DNA of 64,000 bases, taken from Streptomyces sp. NBC_00377 (GTDB lineage: Bacteria; Actinomycetota; Actinomycetes; Streptomycetales; Streptomycetaceae). The stretch covers positions 4,712,001 through 4,776,000 of the forward strand of contig NZ_CP107958.1 of the NCBI RefSeq assembly GCF_036075115.1, read 5' to 3'. How positions within the stretch are numbered: the stretch's first letter is position 1; each line of letters opens with the position of its first letter. Position numbers and translations under genes: made by a program. Shown in pieces: positions 50,861-59,789 of the stretch. The notes under the pieces are model-generated. The model saw only the letters and a program-made list of their open reading frames with translations. It did no database searches and was not told where the DNA came from.

Positions 50861-51467
50861 GCGGCCAAGGCTACCCGTGCGGGGTTCCGGCTTACGACAC
50901 CATTACCCACCGGGCGCGGACGGTCACGAATCTTGGCTTACGTTGCGTTATGTGTGAATTGCCCAACGTGTCAATAAAAAGCGTCTCACTCCCCGGGACG
51001 GGGCATGTGGCGGGCGTCTCATTGACTCGATTCCCTTGCGCCGGAGGGGACTTGGAGCAGTTGTTGTCCACAGGTGCCTGCACTCCGATAACAGTTATCC
51101 ACAGGGTGTGCGAAAGATCTGTGGATATTGGAATTGATCATTCCGATACCGCCGTATGAGGTGGTCATTTCCTTGGTCAAACCCGCCTCGGTCCCCCTTT
51201 CGAGTGGAAATGGGCCTCCCGGGGGATGGATCGAGGGGAACAGCTGGACGAGGGGTGGGTCCGGGGGTGGGGGTCGCGATGGGGCGCCATAGGGCGATTT
51301 GTCGACTGGATGGCACTTCGTTGTCGACTTGTCCCCAGGTCGAGAAGCGAGCCTGTGGATAACTTCTGTGGATAACGAAGATGTGCAGCTAGCACCGGCC
51401 GCGCGGACCGACCGCAACGGCTCCGCCCGAGGGCCGGCGCGGTCTCCGGGGTCGTCCGGAGTCGCGC
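50861..51467. other. 607-bp non-coding region between pheA and serS with DnaA boxes
   Basis: No coding gene is seen; the region carries five or more DnaA-type nonamers and AT-richer DNA than average (for example near 50935-50990 and 51120-51150). The serS promoter must lie at its left end. Confidence 0.65.
51064..51376. promoter_or_regulatory. DnaA-box cluster (pheA-serS intergenic)
   Basis: TTGTCCACA (51064-51072), TTATCCACA (51095-51103), TGTGGATAT (51120-51128, complement of ATATCCACA), TGTGGATAA (51355-51363) and TGTGGATAA (51368-51376); also TTGTCCCCA (51330-51338). Four are perfect matches to strong box sequences. The arrangement resembles an ectopic DnaA-titrating cluster; such clusters are known in Streptomyces, but I cannot confirm identity with a published one. 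Confidence 0.8.
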
Positions 51468-51468
51468 C
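51436..51468 (-). terminator. hairpin at the end of pheA
   Basis: GGCGCG...TCTCCGG pairs with CCGGA...CGCGCC across a 6-nt loop, an imperfect GC-rich stem overlapping the pheA stop. Confidence 0.55.
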
Positions 51469-52400
51469 TAGAACCGGCCGTCCTGGCAGCGCGCCACCCA
51501 GTCCGACGCCGCCACGAACTCCCCGTCCGAGGTGCCGGGCAGCGGTGCGTCCACGTCCGTCGCGCTCACGTCCGCACGTGGGTACGAGCCCAGGAAGCGG
51601 ACCTCGCGGCAGATCCGCTTCAGCCCCATGAGCGCCTCGGCCATCCGGCGGTCGGAGATGTGTCCCTCGGCGTCGACGCAGAAGCAGTAGTTGCCGATAC
51701 CTGCGCCCGTCGGACGTGACTGGAGCAGCATGAGGTTGACGCCCCGGGTGGCGAACTCGCCCAGCAGGTCGCGCAGGCCACCGGGATGGTCGTCACGCTG
51801 CCACAGCACGACGGACGTCTTGTCCGCGCCGGTCGGCGCCGCGGGCCGGGCAGGCCTGCCCACCAGCACGAACCGGGTCTGGGCGTTCTCGGCGTCGTGG
51901 ATCTCGGTCTCCAGGGCGGTCAGCCCGTACCGGGTGGCCGCGAACTCGCCCGCGAAGGCGGCGTCGTAACGGCCCTCCTGGACCAGCCGGGCGGCGTCCG
52001 CGTTCGAGGCGGCCGACTCCCAGACGGCTTCCGGCAGGTTCGCCTTCAGCCAGTTGCGCACCTGCGGCTGCGCGGCCGGATGCGCGGAGACCGTCTTGAT
52101 GTCCGTGAGCTTCGTGCCGGGACGGACCAGCAGCGCGAAGGTGATCGACAGCAGCACCTCGCGGTAGATCATCAGCGGGGTGCCCGCGACCAGCTCGTCC
52201 AGGGTCGTGGTGATGCCGCCCTCGACGGAGTTCTCGATGGGCACGAACGCGGCCTCGGCCTCGCCGGTGCGCACCGCGTCGAGCGCGGACTGCACCGACA
52301 CGTACGGGATCAGCTGCCGGGTGGCCGCCTCCGGAAGCGTGCGCAGGGCGACCTCCGTGAAGGTGCCCTCGGGGCCGAGATACGCGTAGCTCGCTGGCAT
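51468..52400 (-). CDS. pheA: prephenate dehydratase (phenylalanine biosynthesis)
   Basis: 310 residues from ATG 52400 (MPASYAYLGPEGTFTEVALRTLPE, the classic PheA start). It has the catalytic TRF motif (ENAQTRFVLVG), followed by a C-terminal ACT domain (NLMLLQSRPTGAGIGNYCFCVDAEGHISD) for feedback by phenylalanine. It converts prephenate to phenylpyruvate. A monofunctional enzyme without chorismate mutase, as in other actinobacteria. It lies downstream of dtpA on the same strand, but the 89-bp gap and unrelated role suggest a separate unit. Confidence 0.96.
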   Translation of the reverse strand: MPASYAYLGPEGTFTEVALRTLPEAATRQLIPYVSVQSALDAVRTGEAEAAFVPIENSVEGGITTTLDELVAGTPLMIYREVLLSITFALLVRPGTKLTDIKTVSAHPAAQPQVRNWLKANLPEAVWESAASNADAARLVQEGRYDAAFAGEFAATRYGLTALETEIHDAENAQTRFVLVGRPARPAAPTGADKTSVVLWQRDDHPGGLRDLLGEFATRGVNLMLLQSRPTGAGIGNYCFCVDAEGHISDRRMAEALMGLKRICREVRFLGSYPRADVSATDVDAPLPGTSDGEFVAASDWVARCQDGRF

Positions 52401-52489
52401 GACCTCACCCTAATGGCCCTTGCCGAAGCAGGCGTACGTGTCTCATGACAGCCCCTCGCAGGAATGAATCCGCACGACTGGGCGTGACC

Positions 52490-53797
52490 TCACGCCTCCA
52501 GCAGCCGCTGCCCCACGTACTCCCCCTCGGCCGCCCCGCCCGGCACCGCGAAGAGGCCGCTCGACTCGTGGCGGATGTACGTCGACAGGGCGTCGCCGCG
52601 GTCCAGTTTGCGTTGCACGGTGACGAAGCCGCGCAGCGGGTCCGCCTGCCAGCAGACGAACAACAGTCCCGCGTCCGGGGTGCCGTCCGGATCGATGCCG
52701 TCGTGGTAGGAGAAGGGCCGCCGCAGCATGGCCGCTCCGCCGTTCTGGTCGGGGCGGGTGATGCGGGCGTGCGCGTTGATCGGGACAACCAGATCGCCGT
52801 TGGCGTCGGTCTTCTCCAGGTCCATCTCGGTCGTCTCGCCGCCTCCGGACAGTGCCGCGCCGTCGGACTTGCGGCGTCCGATGACCTGCTCCTGCGCCTT
52901 GACCGGCAGTTTCTCCCAGTCGTCGAGAAGCATGCGGATGCGGCGTACGACGGCGTAGGAGCCGTCGGCCATCCACGCCGGGTCCTTCGGGCTGTCCGCC
53001 GGGACGAAGATGCGCTGGTCGAAGTCGGAATCGGACGGCTTGGGATTGCGGGTGCCGTCCATCTGGCCCATCAGATTGCGGGCCGTCATGGGATGGGCGG
53101 TGGCGCCCGGTGTCCGGTTGAAGCCGTTCATCTGCCAGCGGATCTTCGCCGCGCTGCCCGCGTCCTTCTGGATCGCGCGCAGGGCGTGAAAGGCCACCAG
53201 GGCGTCGTTCGCGCCGATCTGCACCCACAGGTCGCCGTTGCTGCGTGTCCTGTCGAGGTGGTCGGAGGAGAAGTCGGGGAGCGGGTCCAGGGCGACCGGA
53301 CGTTGTTTCTCCAGGCCGGTGCGGGCGAAGAAGGTGTTGCCGAAACCGAAGGTCACCGTCAGCGAGCAAGGACCGGCGTCCCTGGCCACATCAGAGTCAC
53401 CGGTCGCGACGGCTTCGCCTGCCATCAGCCGCCGGGCCGTCTCCGACCAGCGGCGCAGCAGCGCGGCGGCCTCCTTGCGCCCCGCACCTGCCGCGAGATC
53501 GAAGGCGACGAGATGACCGCGGGCCTGGAGGCCCTGGGTGATCCCGGGCTGATGTTTCACGTGGAACATCGCCTCGTCGGAACCGATCGAGGAGAGCGGC
53601 GTCGTCGGCGAGGGAGCGGCCGTGTAGCCGACGGCACCGCCGACCGCGCCGAGTGCGAGCCCGGTGGCGCCTGCGGTGCCGAGCAGCCTGCGTCGTGTCA
53701 GACCCTCGGAAGAGGGGGTTTCCGAGGGGACACCTGCTTCTGCTTCCCCGGAGGTACGGGCCTCGGGAAGGGCCTGCGGAGTGGACTGGTCGGGCAT
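52490..53797 (-). CDS. dtpA: Tat-exported DyP-type heme peroxidase (DtpA/EfeB family)
   Basis: 435 residues from ATG 53797. The twin-arginine signal RRRLLGTAGATGLALG begins at residues 35-37. The DyP peroxidase domain follows, with the GxxDG-type motif GQMDG (244-248) and the distal/proximal residues in the usual order. Residues 77-83 are MFHVKHQ, corresponding to the family's FHGxHQAGI region, and are encoded by a parS-like site. In S. lividans the homologous DtpA belongs to a copper-dependent pathway with Sco, ECuC (PCuAC) and CopC/D, exactly the genes that follow here. It stands last in the leftward operon. Confidence 0.9.
   Translation of the reverse strand: MPDQSTPQALPEARTSGEAEAGVPSETPSSEGLTRRRLLGTAGATGLALGAVGGAVGYTAAPSPTTPLSSIGSDEAMFHVKHQPGITQGLQARGHLVAFDLAAGAGRKEAAALLRRWSETARRLMAGEAVATGDSDVARDAGPCSLTVTFGFGNTFFARTGLEKQRPVALDPLPDFSSDHLDRTRSNGDLWVQIGANDALVAFHALRAIQKDAGSAAKIRWQMNGFNRTPGATAHPMTARNLMGQMDGTRNPKPSDSDFDQRIFVPADSPKDPAWMADGSYAVVRRIRMLLDDWEKLPVKAQEQVIGRRKSDGAALSGGGETTEMDLEKTDANGDLVVPINAHARITRPDQNGGAAMLRRPFSYHDGIDPDGTPDAGLLFVCWQADPLRGFVTVQRKLDRGDALSTYIRHESSGLFAVPGGAAEGEYVGQRLLEA
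53554..53567. promoter_or_regulatory. parS-like site 12, within the dtpA coding sequence
   Basis: GTTTCACGTGGAAC, one mismatch from consensus, inside codons for AMFHVKH of dtpA. It is the only clear parS-like site inside a gene's body in this window. Confidence 0.7.
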
Positions 53798-53805
53798 GGT
53801 GCGGT

Positions 53806-55854
53806 TCAGCCGATCTGCGCGTTCTTGGAGACGGTCACCTGGTCGATGTCGGAGGTCCGGACGGTGACGGCGATGGTCCACTCGCCGGCCAGGGGGATCT
53901 GCACGCCGTTCGCCGACCAGTGGCCGGTGGTGATGTGGTCGGGGACGACGGGCAGCGGCCCGATCTTCTTGGCCTCGAGGGTGAAGGCGACCTTCACCTC
54001 GGGTACGTCGAAGGCGCGGCCGTTGGGCCGGGTCACGTACACGTGCATCTCGTTCGCCCCGGCACGCGCCGGGTCGAAGTCGACGCTGACCACGCCCTTG
54101 CCGTCCGTGCCGCCGGTGTCGAACGACATGTCCAGTGTGAGGGCGCCCGACGTGGAGTCCGCCGCGGAGGACGAGGAAGAGGGACGGTTGGCCCTGGCGG
54201 CGTCCTGCTCGGTCCGCCCGGGTTCGGTCGACGTCAGGACGGTGGTCACGGCGAGCACCACGACGGCGACGCCGGCCTCGGCGAGCACCGACCGGCGCAG
54301 TCCGAAGCGGTGGGTGTCGGAGTCCCGCAGCCGCTTCTCCCGGGTGGCGTCGACAGCGGCCTGCTGCCGGGCGAGCTGTGCGGCCCGCTCGGCGCTTCCC
54401 GGGCCCTTCCCGCTTCCCGACACGGACTTGGCGCTTCCCGACCCGGTTCCGTCGCTCGTGGAGCCGGTCACGGTGTCGCCGGACGCCTGCTCGGCGGTGC
54501 CGCCGGTCCCGGCCGATGCCGTGACGCGTTCCTTCTCCTGCGCCGACTCCTGTACCGCCTCCCCGGCCGGTGTGTCCGCCAGCCGTGCCGTCCACCGGCG
54601 CGAGATCCACGCGATGCCGACGAGCAGCGCCACGAGCCCGATCTTGACGAGCAGCAGCTGGCCGTAGCCGGTGTCGGTGAAGGCGGACCAGGAGCCGAGC
54701 TGGCGCCAGGACTGGTAGGTGCCGGTGGCGACCACGACGAGGACACTGCCGAAGGCCAGCCGGGAGAAGCGGCGGGCCGCCGTGCTGTCGACGGGCCGGT
54801 CCGCGGGCGCCCGGTAGAGCGCGACGAGGAGCGCGGCGAGCCCGCCGAGCCAGGTTGCGACGGCGAGCAGGTGCAGCACGTCGACCGGCATCGCGATGCC
54901 CGGCTGAAGTCCGGTCGAGGCGTGCTCGGCCATGGCCCAGCTGGCCGCGAGCCCGGCGGCGACGACGGTCCCGCCGATGGCGAGTCCGAAGGTGAGGTCA
55001 CGCTTGTCGTCGCCCTCGCCCGCATCGGACGGTGGGGGCGCTGCGTCGTCGTTCACGGTGGCGGTGGCAGAGGGGCGGGCGTACGCGCCGAAGAGCACGG
55101 CGATGAACAGCGCGGCCGCGGCGAGCAGCAGCAGCCGGGACACCAGGGCCGCGCCCGTCTTGGTCTGTAGGACCTCCCCGAGGAGGCCGAGGTCGAAGAT
55201 GTCGCCGACCTTGCCGGAGGTCGTGTAGGAGCCTCGCAGGAGCAGCAGGAACAGGGTGGCCCCGGTCATCGCGAGCCAGCCGGAGACTACGAGCCGCTGG
55301 AGCGCGCGCACCCCGCTGCCGCGCTGCCAGCAGGCCAGCACGAAGGCGGCCCCGCCCACCAGCACGATGAATCCGGCGTACGACAGGTATCGGCCGAAGC
55401 CGTAGAGCCCGCCGACGACACCACCGCCGGCTGCCTGGTCGGACACCGAGACGCTGGTCGCGGAGGGGGAGCCGATGGAGAAGGTGTAGGCGCCGGCGAC
55501 GGGGTGGCTGTCGGCGGACACCACCTGGTAGGTCACGGTGTAGGTGCCGTCGGGCAGCCCCGAGTGCAGTTGCACGGCGTAGGTCGTGCCGCTGAGCTCG
55601 GACGGCTTGCCGGTGTCGACCCGGGTGCCCTTGGGGTCCAGGACGCGCAGCGAGTCGTCGTTCATCGAGACGGTCTCGGAGAAGGTCAGCGAGACCTGCG
55701 TGGGTGCCTTGTCGACCACCACCCCCTGCGCGGGGTCGCTGCCGGTCAGCGCGGCGTGCGCGGATGCGGGCCCGGCGCCGGCCAGGAGTGCGCCGGTGAC
55801 TGCCAGGAACAGCAGTACGAGCATCCGGACGCGGGGGGCGATGGTCTGCGTCAA
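53806..55854 (-). CDS. CopC-CopD fusion copper protein
   Basis: 682 residues from TTG 55854 behind GGGAGGGACCACC. A signal peptide ends in GPASA, so the mature protein begins with HAALTGSDPAQG, giving His1, the first copper ligand of CopC. After the CopC domain (about 27-120) come eight or so TM segments of CopD type. The C-terminal third contains a low-complexity linker (about 430-480) and an extracytoplasmic domain (...LTLDMSFDTGGTDGK...). It probably handles copper delivery across the membrane for DtpA and oxidases. It is 8 bp upstream of dtpA (same strand), thus co-transcribed. Confidence 0.88.
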   Translation of the reverse strand: MTQTIAPRVRMLVLLFLAVTGALLAGAGPASAHAALTGSDPAQGVVVDKAPTQVSLTFSETVSMNDDSLRVLDPKGTRVDTGKPSELSGTTYAVQLHSGLPDGTYTVTYQVVSADSHPVAGAYTFSIGSPSATSVSVSDQAAGGGVVGGLYGFGRYLSYAGFIVLVGGAAFVLACWQRGSGVRALQRLVVSGWLAMTGATLFLLLLRGSYTTSGKVGDIFDLGLLGEVLQTKTGAALVSRLLLLAAAALFIAVLFGAYARPSATATVNDDAAPPPSDAGEGDDKRDLTFGLAIGGTVVAAGLAASWAMAEHASTGLQPGIAMPVDVLHLLAVATWLGGLAALLVALYRAPADRPVDSTAARRFSRLAFGSVLVVVATGTYQSWRQLGSWSAFTDTGYGQLLLVKIGLVALLVGIAWISRRWTARLADTPAGEAVQESAQEKERVTASAGTGGTAEQASGDTVTGSTSDGTGSGSAKSVSGSGKGPGSAERAAQLARQQAAVDATREKRLRDSDTHRFGLRRSVLAEAGVAVVVLAVTTVLTSTEPGRTEQDAARANRPSSSSSAADSTSGALTLDMSFDTGGTDGKGVVSVDFDPARAGANEMHVYVTRPNGRAFDVPEVKVAFTLEAKKIGPLPVVPDHITTGHWSANGVQIPLAGEWTIAVTVRTSDIDQVTVSKNAQIG

Positions 55855-55867
55855 GGTGGTCCCTCCC

Positions 55868-56356
55868 TCAGTGGCCGGTCTGCGGGTTGTACGTGGCGGA
55901 CTCCACCGGGATCTCGACCTCGACGGGGTCGGACGCGGCGAAGTGCAGTCGGACGGTCACTTTCTCGCCCAGCACCGGCTTGCTCTTCAGCTTCTCGAAC
56001 ATCAGGTGGTTTCCGCCGCTCTTGAACACGAGTTGACCGTGTGCGGGCACGTCCAGGGACGCGACCTCCTCCATCGACGAGCCGACGGTCTCGTGGAGGG
56101 TGACGCTGCCCGCCGCGGTACTGGTGACGGAGGTCAGCTCGTCCTTCGCGCCGCCCTCGTTGACGATGGTCAGGAAACCGGCGGCCATGGTGTCGGAGAC
56201 GGGCTGCGGGATGTAGGCGGCCCGGACGGACAGTTCGGCCCGCCCGTCGGAGCCGGACCCGCATCCCGCGAGCAGCAGCGCGCCGGTGATCACCGCGAGG
56301 GGCACGCTGCGCAGTCGCGGGGGCCGTACCGGAATCACGGGTGGTATGCGCCTCAC
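55868..56356 (-). CDS. PCuAC-type copper chaperone (ECuC) lipoprotein
   Basis: 162 residues from GTG 56356, overlapping the sco stop (GTGA). A lipobox LAGC puts the lipidated cysteine at residue 32. The copper(I) site HX10MX21HXM of PCuAC proteins is represented by TLHETV...EVASLDVPA...GGNHLMFEKL. It probably shuttles copper between CopCD and Sco. In S. lividans ECuC and Sco form a known copper-trafficking pair. Confidence 0.85.
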   Translation of the reverse strand: MRRIPPVIPVRPPRLRSVPLAVITGALLLAGCGSGSDGRAELSVRAAYIPQPVSDTMAAGFLTIVNEGGAKDELTSVTSTAAGSVTLHETVGSSMEEVASLDVPAHGQLVFKSGGNHLMFEKLKSKPVLGEKVTVRLHFAASDPVEVEIPVESATYNPQTGH

Positions 56357-57003
56357 GGGTTCTCGCCCTTGACGATCTTGGGGAGGTCCTTGGTGTAGTC
56401 GTCGACGGTGGCCTCTTCGTCGAACAGGAGGTACCCCGCGTCCGTCTTCGGCGAGAAGGCGATGACCTGGGTGCCGTGGGTGGAGACGATCTTGCCGTTC
56501 TTGTCCTTGTGGGGTGCCTCGACGGAGATGCCGAGGGCGTAGGCGGCGGCCTGGATGGTGGCGAACTTCCCGCTCAGGCCGACGACCTGCGGATCGATGC
56601 CCTTGAGCCACTTGCCGAGGGCGGCCGGGGTGTCGCGGTCCGGGTCGGTGGTGACGAACACGACGCGCAGGTCGTCCTGCTCGGCCTTGGGCAGCTGCTT
56701 CTTGGCGACGGCGATGTTGTTCATCGTCAGCGGGCAGACGTCGGGGCAGTTGGTGTAGCCGAAGTAGATCAGCGTCGGGTGGCCCGCGGTCTCCTTGCGC
56801 AGGTCGTAACTCTTGCCCTGGGTGTCGGTGAGGACCAGGCCGGGCTTGGTGAAGGGCTGGTCGAGCACGGTCACGACCCGCTGCTTGCCGTCCTCGGAGA
56901 CCGCGGCGACGGGGCTGCTGCCGCTGTCGTCGCCGCCGCACGCGGAGAGGGTGAGGGTGGCGGCGGCGAACAGCGCGGCCACGGCGAACGTCTTCTTGCG
57001 CAT
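56353..57003 (-). CDS. sco: Sco-family copper metallochaperone lipoprotein
   Basis: 216 residues from ATG 57003. Lipobox LSAC at residues 19-22 puts the lipidated Cys at 22. The redox/copper CX3C is C86-PDV-C90 (YTNCPDVCP), and the third ligand is His176 (STHGTQ). Sco delivers copper to the CuA site of cytochrome oxidase and, in S. lividans, acts in copper-dependent development. It lies upstream of and overlaps the PCuAC gene. The 140-bp gap to ycnI may hold a promoter. Confidence 0.92.
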   Translation of the reverse strand: MRKKTFAVAALFAAATLTLSACGGDDSGSSPVAAVSEDGKQRVVTVLDQPFTKPGLVLTDTQGKSYDLRKETAGHPTLIYFGYTNCPDVCPLTMNNIAVAKKQLPKAEQDDLRVVFVTTDPDRDTPAALGKWLKGIDPQVVGLSGKFATIQAAAYALGISVEAPHKDKNGKIVSTHGTQVIAFSPKTDAGYLLFDEEATVDDYTKDLPKIVKGENP

Positions 57004-57143
57004 AGAAAAATGTCCCAGATGTGTGAACTCGGGTGCGCACCGGGGGTCCGGGGCGGGGTGTCCGTAAGGGCGTACGGCCCCGGTGCGCACCGTCGAGGAG
57101 CATGCGCCGGGCGGCGGTCGGCCGCCCGGCGCGGGAAGTGGGC

Positions 57144-57902
57144 TCAGGCGTCGGCCGTGGTGCGACGGCGGCCGGCGAGCACTCCGTACGCCACACCGGC
57201 GGCGCCGACGACGATGCCGACCACGCCGAGGACCCGGGCGGTCGTGTCGGTGCCGCCGGAGTCGGAGGCGGCCTCGGTGGTGGCGGCGGCCGCTTCGGCG
57301 TCGTCGGACTTGTCGGAGGCGTCCTCGGCGCTCGCGCCGTGGTGCCCGTCCTCGGAGGCGGCGCCCAGGGCGAGCACGGGGGCCGGGTTCTCGGGCTCCT
57401 CCGCGCCGTCCTTCTGGACCTCGATCCAGCGCACGACCTCCTTGTTGGAGTACGTCTGGATCGCCTTGAAGACGAGTTCGTCGGCGTCCTCGGGGAGCGC
57501 GCCGACGGAGACCGGGAACTTCTGGAAGTAGCCGGCCTCGATGCCCTTGCCGGTGGCGGTCCAGGTGATCTTGGAGACGGCCTCGGAGATCTGCTTGCCG
57601 TGCAGCTCGATGGGCTTGGCGAGCTTCGACTTGGTCACGTCGATCTTCCAGCCGTTGATCGGCTCTGGCATCGCGGAGGCCAGCGGGTGGTCGGCCGGGA
57701 AGGCGACCTCGAGCTTGGTGGTCGAGGCGTTGTCGCGCTCGTTGGGGACCTTGAAGTCGACGACCGCGTAACCGCCCTTGGCTGCGGTGCCCTCGGCGGC
57801 GACGCTGACGTGCGCGAAGGCGGGCGAGGACAGGACGAGAACGGCGGAACCGGCGACGGCAGCGGCGGCGGCGACGCGGGAGGCGATACGAGAGGCCTTC
57901 AT
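57144..57902 (-). CDS. ycnI: YcnI-family (DUF1775) copper-binding membrane-anchored protein
   Basis: 252 residues from ATG 57902 (MKASRIASRVAAAAAVAG...). A signal peptide ends in AFA, so mature HVSV... has an N-terminal His for the 'histidine brace' copper site known in YcnI. The DUF1775 domain (about 35-170) follows, then a Ser/Ala/Glu-rich linker with HHG and a C-terminal TM (VLGVVGIVVGAAGVAYGVLAGRRR). It binds Cu(II) outside the membrane. It is the first of the leftward copper genes on present evidence. Confidence 0.9.
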   Translation of the reverse strand: MKASRIASRVAAAAAVAGSAVLVLSSPAFAHVSVAAEGTAAKGGYAVVDFKVPNERDNASTTKLEVAFPADHPLASAMPEPINGWKIDVTKSKLAKPIELHGKQISEAVSKITWTATGKGIEAGYFQKFPVSVGALPEDADELVFKAIQTYSNKEVVRWIEVQKDGAEEPENPAPVLALGAASEDGHHGASAEDASDKSDDAEAAAATTEAASDSGGTDTTARVLGVVGIVVGAAGVAYGVLAGRRRTTADA

Positions 57903-58026
57903 GAAAGCGAGCACTCCACTCTGAGTGAATCTGCGGGTGGGAGAGGCGTGGGCACGAAAGGTGCGCACGCGCGCGTGCCGCACGACGGCGGCCGCCCCCC
58001 GGTGGTGGAGTGCTGGTCGTGTCGCG

Positions 58027-58914
58027 TCAGGCAGCGAGGTCGAGAACGGCCGTGGCCGGCGGTCCGCGTCTGATCACCGAGTGCTGGAGTGCGGCGGTGC
58101 GGGGGGCGGGCGTCGCCGGCAGGGTGGTGCGCGGGACGCGCGGTTGCGCCCCGGGGGCGGTGGGCAGCCCGGAGAGCAGGGCACGCACCAGCGCGAGCGC
58201 CCCGCGCAGGGAGCGTACGAGCGCCCCCTCGGCGACGCCGTGTGCCGACAGGGCGAGCAGCCGCAGCAGGGCGGTGTCGCCGCGCCGCAGGAGCCACCCG
58301 GCGGCGACGGCCGCGAGGACGTGCCCGAGCAGCATGGGCAGGGACGGCAGCAGCGACATCGACGAGCCGGCGGGCGCCAGCGCGTCCGCGGCATGGTGCG
58401 ACGTGGAACCCATCCCGCTCATGCCGCTCATGTCCGTACCGGCGCCGGCGGTGTCGCCGCCGCTCGGGTAGAGCCGCGCGTCGACGAGGATCTTCTGGGC
58501 CTGGGCGGGGCTGATCGCCGCCGCCGTTGCCCCGCACACCAGCCGGGTCGCCCGTTCGACGAGCGTGGCGTCGGACAGGGCCGACGACGCGGTGGACACG
58601 GAGGCGGAAACCGAACGGGCGGCCGAGGCGGAGACGGAAGCGCTGTGCTGGCCGAGTCCGAACAGCGTGTGCAGCAGGGACTGCCCCACCGCGAGCAGTC
58701 CCGCGATACCCGGCAGCGACCGCTCGCGTCCGGCGAGTGGCGCCACGACCGCGAGGACGCCAAGGAAGCCCGCGCCCACCGTCCACAGCGGAACCGTGGC
58801 GCAGGAGGCCATGGTGTGCCCGGCGGCGGCCAGCACGACGCAGACCGCGGCGAACACCGCGGCCCGCAGCAGCCGTAGATCGCGACTCGCGCGTTCGCTG
58901 TGGGGGGCAGACAT
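58027..58914 (-). CDS. membrane protein with Met/His-rich loop (copper-linked hypothetical)
   Basis: 295 residues from ATG 58914. Hydrophobic segments near 15-35, 45-65, 70-85, 185-205 and 215-230; between them lies a Ser/Ala-rich stretch and a Met/His-rich loop (GTDMSGMSGMGSTSHHAAD) of the kind that binds copper. No named family recognised. It is 124 bp upstream of ycnI on the same strand and probably belongs to the copper group, but there is a weak gap between. Function unknown. Confidence 0.75.
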   Translation of the reverse strand: MSAPHSERASRDLRLLRAAVFAAVCVVLAAAGHTMASCATVPLWTVGAGFLGVLAVVAPLAGRERSLPGIAGLLAVGQSLLHTLFGLGQHSASVSASAARSVSASVSTASSALSDATLVERATRLVCGATAAAISPAQAQKILVDARLYPSGGDTAGAGTDMSGMSGMGSTSHHAADALAPAGSSMSLLPSLPMLLGHVLAAVAAGWLLRRGDTALLRLLALSAHGVAEGALVRSLRGALALVRALLSGLPTAPGAQPRVPRTTLPATPAPRTAALQHSVIRRGPPATAVLDLAA

Positions 58915-59158
58915 GGCGGGCTCATCATCGCACTGGCTTCACCACGGTCATACGGCAGGTCCACAAGGTTTGCGTACGATGCGGAAGATCACCTTCTGTG
59001 ATGACTGGTGCGAATGATGACCCCTGATTCCTACATACACCGTTTTCAGGGCTGCGTGCATCCCCCATATGGGCGGCATCACGTGGAATTCACGCTTACA
59101 GAGGGCTTCCAGGGGCAATACGTATCGGTATGTCGAGCCGCAGCCAGGAGGCTGGAGC

Positions 59159-59620
59159 ATGAGCATCTGGTGGTCACTCCATCTGCGGCGCGAAGCCGCG
59201 AGCGTTCCGCTCGCCCGCCGCCTGCTGCTCGGCACCATGGAGACGGCGGGCGTCGATCCCGACGTCAGTTACGACCTCTCCGTCGCGCTGAGCGAGGCCT
59301 GCGCCAACGCCGTCGAGCACGGCGGCGACACCGCGCACGGCGGCTGTTCGGAGGCCTACCGCGTCACCGCCTACCTCGACGGTGAGACATGCCGCATCGA
59401 AGTGGCCGACTCCGGGCCGGGGTTCACCGGCGGGCGCACGCCGCGCGTCGACCGCTCCGCCCGCAGCGACACCTATGCCGAGCAGGGCCGGGGCCTCTAC
59501 CTCATCCAGGAACTCGCCGACCACGTCCACATCGGCAACAAGCCGGGACGCAGCGGCGCGGTGGTGAGCTTCGACAAGATCCTCAAGTGGCGCAAGGACG
59601 CTCCCCTCATGGCGGTCTGA
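59159..59620 (+). CDS. ATP-binding protein, anti-sigma-factor-like (HATPase_c)
   Basis: 153 residues from ATG 59159, preceded by CAGGAGGCTGGAGC. It has the GHKL fold of SpoIIAB/RsbW-type kinases: SVALSEACANAVEHGGD (N-box), VADSGPGF (G1) and GRGLYLIQELADHV (G2). These usually inhibit a sigma factor by binding it, or phosphorylate an anti-anti-sigma protein, in the cytoplasm. Streptomycetes carry dozens of these with unknown partners. No sigma gene is adjacent. Confidence 0.88.
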   Translation: MSIWWSLHLRREAASVPLARRLLLGTMETAGVDPDVSYDLSVALSEACANAVEHGGDTAHGGCSEAYRVTAYLDGETCRIEVADSGPGFTGGRTPRVDRSARSDTYAEQGRGLYLIQELADHVHIGNKPGRSGAVVSFDKILKWRKDAPLMAV

Positions 59621-59789
59621 CCGGTCGTCGACTCCGGTCGGCCCGGGTGTCCCCGACGGGCCGGGACTCCGGCCTATCAGGGTGCGCACCAGCCGTCAGG
59701 CAAGCGGGAGTTCGGCTTCCGCAGCACTCACAGGTCCCTCTCAGCGTTCCCCCATGCCGCTGACGGGTGGCGTTCCTACGTTCATGTCC

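Noticed and set aside
59066..59082. ATCACGTGGAAT near the start of the ATP-binding gene region
   Set aside because: Only 10-11 of 14 parS positions match; below the level of the other sites.
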